This document shows positions 5,595 to 6,217 of a DNA stretch of 6,217 nt, piece after piece. The stretch comes from a bacterium. Lineage in GTDB: Bacteria; Krumholzibacteriota; Krumholzibacteriia; WVZY01. The stretch covers positions 1 through 6,217 of the forward strand of contig JAPUJU010000324.1 in assembly GCA_027296025.1 (NCBI GenBank). The letters are read 5' to 3'. The number at the start of each line of letters is the position of its first letter. The stretch's first letter is position 1. Below the pieces are notes generated by a model, which worked only from the letters and a program-made list of their open reading frames with translations, did not search any database and was not told where the DNA came from. Made by a program: the position numbers and the translations under genes.

Positions 5595-6217
5595 CTAATT
5601 CAACAAGTAGTTTCGGGGGTCGACGGCGACGCCGTTTTTCCTAACCTCAAAGTGGACGTGTGGCGCACTACTTTTCCCGGTGCTTCCCAGGAACCCGAGC
5701 GTCTGTCCTCGGGTAATTCGGTCACCCTCTTGAACCAGATTGCGCGCGTTGTGCCCATAAAGAGTCTGGATTCCAAACCCGTGGTCGACGACAACCTGGT
5801 GCCCATACGTACCGTCCCAACCACTGGTCACAACTACACCATCCGCTGAGGCTTGAATTGCTATGTTTCGCATGGCTGCAATATCCATGCCCGGGTGATA
5901 CTCCGAAGCTGCATCCCCACCCGTGATAAAAAACTCCTTCGTTACCCAACCTCTGACAGGCCAAAGGGATGGAATCGCCTGCAACATTTGTCGCTGCTCG
6001 GCAATAATGGCCACATCCGCTTCGGACTCGGTCGAGATGGCTGGAGAATTCACGATCGGCAACAAATTGGCCACCAGCGTGCTGTCGTCTGTCGAAAGCG
6101 TCACCCCCAACATGTCTTTGATCTGAATCCCCATCGTCTGCAGGCGTACCAGCTCCGTGCGGAGTGAATCGATTTCGGCGTTGCGTTCTTTGAGCAGTGT
6201 GTTCTCGCGCGCCAGCA
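5595..6217 (-). CDS. Coiled-coil M23 metallopeptidase, 5' end cut by the window
   Basis: The C-terminal 206 residues of a LytM/M23-type zinc peptidase, a family that cleaves peptidoglycan cross-links in the periplasm or cell wall. The frame stays open to the right edge. Visible residues 1-36 have leucines and isoleucines at heptad spacing (L1, L8, I15, L18, L22, L25, I32) with charged residues between, indicating a coiled coil, as in many envelope-anchored M23 proteins. A linker follows, then the catalytic domain from about residue 82. It has H107 and D111 (HPGMDIA), H155 (YGH), H186 and H188 (HVHFEV), the complete zinc and catalytic set, so it should be active. The internal ATG at 6134 lacks a near ribosome site and would split the coiled coil, so I reject it as the start. 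Signal or membrane anchor must lie beyond the window. The gene precedes bactofilin by 103 bp on the same strand. Confidence 0.92.
   Translation of the reverse strand, partial: LARENTLLKERNAEIDSLRTELVRLQTMGIQIKDMLGVTLSTDDSTLVANLLPIVNSPAISTESEADVAIIAEQRQMLQAIPSLWPVRGWVTKEFFITGGDAASEYHPGMDIAAMRNIAIQASADGVVVTSGWDGTYGHQVVVDHGFGIQTLYGHNARNLVQEGDRITRGQTLGFLGSTGKSSAPHVHFEVRKNGVAVDPRNYLLN

Noticed and set aside
1..6217. CRISPR array, insertion sequence or prophage remnant
   Set aside because: No regularly spaced repeats, transposase or phage-like frames were seen; the tRNA gene has no attachment-like duplication within the window.

Overview
The window is a compact bacterial segment of moderately high GC with no mobile elements. 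It holds four complete protein genes, one tRNA gene and one gene cut by the right edge. The host cannot be named from six kilobases. Bactofilin and an M23 peptidase point to a bacterium that shapes its peptidoglycan wall. The histidyl-tRNA synthetase is the divergent, eukaryote-like type known from many Alphaproteobacteria, but that gene is prone to transfer, so it does not prove an alphaproteobacterial host.

Layout, left to right: a short edge region with DnaA-box-like words (1-104); hisS on the minus strand (105-1544); tRNA-His(GUG) on the minus strand just upstream of hisS (1582-1660) with a good sigma-70-type promoter; egtD, histidine N-alpha-trimethyltransferase, on the minus strand (1751-2755); a 331-bp divergent intergenic region with a promoter for each side and nested inverted repeats (2756-3086); a long histidine ammonia-lyase-like gene on the plus strand (3087-4973); a terminator between convergent genes (4981-5015); a bactofilin gene (5045-5491, minus); and the C-terminal part of a coiled-coil M23 metallopeptidase (5595-6217, minus, cut at its 5' end).

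The first four genes share one theme. HisRS charges histidine onto tRNA, tRNA-His is its substrate, EgtD trimethylates free histidine to hercynine, and the HutH-like lyase eliminates ammonia from histidine or possibly from a derivative. The egtD and lyase genes are divergent, so one region could control both. No egtB, hutU or hutI lies within the window.

The strongest molecular observation is that the tRNA-His lacks an encoded G-1 and has A73 instead of C73, while its neighbour encodes a eukaryote-like HisRS. This matches the altered histidine identity rule known from some Alphaproteobacteria. The bactofilin and M23 genes form a separate cell-envelope module. I see no clearly undescribed system. 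The best candidates for new biology are the histidine-centred cluster and the unusual lyase.
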